From UBA822 sp036336795 (GTDB lineage: Bacteria; Gemmatimonadota; Gemmatimonadetes; Longimicrobiales; Gaopeijiaceae), in assembly GCA_036336795.1 (NCBI GenBank), contig JAYZFL010000044.1, positions 1 through 64,000 on the forward strand: 64,000 bases of DNA, read 5' to 3'. The notes beneath the pieces were generated by a model. It was not told the origin of the DNA. It ran no database searches and was given only the letters and a program-made list of their open reading frames with translations. Position numbers and translations under genes: made by a program. Below are positions 62,853 to 64,000 of this stretch, piece after piece. The number at the start of each line of letters is the position of its first letter. Within the stretch, counting starts at the first letter, position 1.

Positions 62853-63275
62853 AAAGGTGGCCTGATCAAAATTTGAGATCGATGCTTAATGTTACAACAA
62901 TCCTCCCACCATAAAAGTATGTCTAACTTCCCCAACGACTATTTGGCGACCGAACTCACACTCTCTCCGAGTGTCCGGTACGGTTGGGTTGACATGGGCT
63001 GCCCAAGTCGACGAAAGGTCGAGTCACGCTGCACTGCGGGCCACCTTAGCCGCGGGTTCTGGGATTTCAAGGCTCGACACAATTTCAAGTGATTCCTGGG
63101 AGCAGGAAAGCCGGATTGCCCGTAACGGTACCTGACGGCACATTGCGAACCGATTGTTTGACTGTCTGTGCTCGTCCTGTGGTTATGGCTGAGATAGAGT
63201 GATTGCTGAACGTCAATCGGCTTGCACGATTTTTAATCGTGCTTCCAACGTCGAAGACAAGGGAGACGAAAAGGG
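62853..63275. other. Divergent intergenic region with an eight-base palindromic hairpin
   Basis: These 423 bases separate the aminotransferase and BNR-repeat genes. GCACGATT (63224-63231) and AATCGTGC (63235-63242) form a perfect stem around TTT, 34 bases before the downstream ATG; it could be an operator or a translation-control hairpin. A TTGACA-like box near 62990 has no clear partner. I find no gene or known RNA. Confidence 0.45.
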
Positions 63276-64000
63276 ATGACCCGAAGATCACAAGCGGCTC
63301 CTTGCTTGTTTTTCTGCGTTTTCGTGATCGTCCGGTCTCTCGGGGGTCAGGTGCTCGACCAAAAATTCTCAGGAATGTGGGCTCGCAGCATTGGGCCTGC
63401 CGGAATGAGTGGTCGGATTACTGCAATCGATGCGGTCGTGGCTGATCCTGACATCATTTATGTTGGTGCTGCGACTGGCGGCTTATGGAAATCGATAAAC
63501 GGTGGCCAAACCTGGTCGGCAGTCTTCGACGATCAGCCCGTTCTCAGCATAGGGGCCGTTGCGATCGATCAAAGCAACCCAAACGTCGTTTGGGTAGGAA
63601 CCGGGGAAGGGAACCCCAGAAACAGTGCGGGCATTGGGGCGGGAATCTATAGGTCGATCGATGGTGGAGAGAACTGGGCCCTGCTCGGGCTTGAACACTC
63701 CGAGCGTATTCATCGCATCCTGCTACATCCGACCGACCCAGCTGTGGCCTACGTTGGAGCCATGGGTCCTGCGTGGAGTGACGGTGAGGAACGGGGAGTC
63801 TTCAAGACCACGGATGGGGGGATCACCTGGGAGCGGATCCTTTTTGTCGACGAACGTACGGGAGTCGGTGATATGGTCATGGATCCGACTGACCCCGAGA
63901 AGCTGTTTGTCGGTATGTGGTCGTTCCGAAGGTCTCCATGGTTCTTCGAGTCGGGTGGGCCGGGTAGCGGACTCTACGTCACTCTTGATGGGGGTGAGAC
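63276..64000 (+). CDS. Secreted BNR/sortilin-type beta-propeller protein, 5' part (right edge)
   Basis: The frame is open from ATG 63276 to the right edge (241 codons visible). The N-terminus has a hydrophobic signal-like segment (CLFFCVFVIVRSLGG). The visible part shows repeated blades of BNR type: GLWKSINGGQTW, GIYRSIDGGENW, GVFKTTDGGITW and GLYVTLDGGE, each with the Asp-box-like S/T-x-D/N-GG-x-T/N-W pattern, and the IYVGAATGGLWKS opening typical of large exported propellers abundant in Gemmatimonadota. Those are often about 1000 residues, so most is missing. GGGAG precedes the ATG. Function unknown; such proteins are often called glycosyl hydrolases without evidence. Confidence 0.87.
   Translation, partial: MTRRSQAAPCLFFCVFVIVRSLGGQVLDQKFSGMWARSIGPAGMSGRITAIDAVVADPDIIYVGAATGGLWKSINGGQTWSAVFDDQPVLSIGAVAIDQSNPNVVWVGTGEGNPRNSAGIGAGIYRSIDGGENWALLGLEHSERIHRILLHPTDPAVAYVGAMGPAWSDGEERGVFKTTDGGITWERILFVDERTGVGDMVMDPTDPEKLFVGMWSFRRSPWFFESGGPGSGLYVTLDGGE

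Overview
The window is a gene-dense bacterial chromosome segment with about 53 protein genes and two tRNAs. Gene order, mixed ATG/GTG/TTG starts, a lone bshA bacillithiol-type glycosyltransferase, a Rho with a long charged disordered N-terminus, a GlnRS-YqeY fusion and a BNR/sortilin-type repeat protein at the right edge suggest an uncultured Gemmatimonadota-like organism. This is inference from gene content; no marker gene such as 16S rRNA is present.

Layout. 1-12.4 kb: a mixed accessory stretch with the 3' part of an AhpD-like peroxidase-related gene, a family 5 uracil-DNA glycosylase, a Tat-exported Ntn asparaginase, secreted hydrolases, a two-RCK potassium channel, nitronate monooxygenase, a MATE pump, RmlC and an esterase. 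12.4-25.7 kb: core genes murB, secD-secF-tatD, mutL-miaA, bshA-uppP, birA-coaX, and a CIRCE-controlled groES-groEL operon closed by a hairpin. 25.8-41.3 kb: the translation block thrS, infC-rpmI-rplT, pheS-pheT, then a coiled-coil gene, zapA, rny, folD, xseA-xseB, an ispA-type prenyl synthase, dxs and nadK, many joined by 4-base overlaps. 41.4-50.6 kb: a putative outer-membrane protein, tRNA-Gly and tRNA-Cys, a lipoprotein, an APC-Usp transporter, a fused isoprenoid-alcohol kinase-like protein and a DUF3311-like/SSS symporter pair. 50.6-64 kb: glnS, a second AhpD-like gene, a histidine-degradation operon (hutU, ftcD, hutI, apparently with only a hutH remnant), rho, small hypotheticals, an aminotransferase and the start of a BNR-repeat protein.

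The most interesting signal is a pair of probable selenoproteins. Two homologous AhpD-like genes, at 1-432 and 53187-53786, each have a single in-frame TGA exactly where the second cysteine of the CxxC redox motif belongs. In both, the frame continues with conserved family sequence, the Glu and His of the AhpD proton relay are kept, and a perfect hairpin with a CGGGA-containing apical loop lies 16-24 bases after the TGA, matching the known geometry of bacterial SECIS elements. No selenocysteine machinery lies in this window.

Other notable points: infC can only begin at an ATA codon behind a strong ribosome-binding site and a leader terminator; a DUF3311-like gene appears to start at CTG; ftcD carries a C2H2 zinc-finger-like insertion; MutL keeps the endonuclease metal motif but has lost the usual CPHGRP cysteine.
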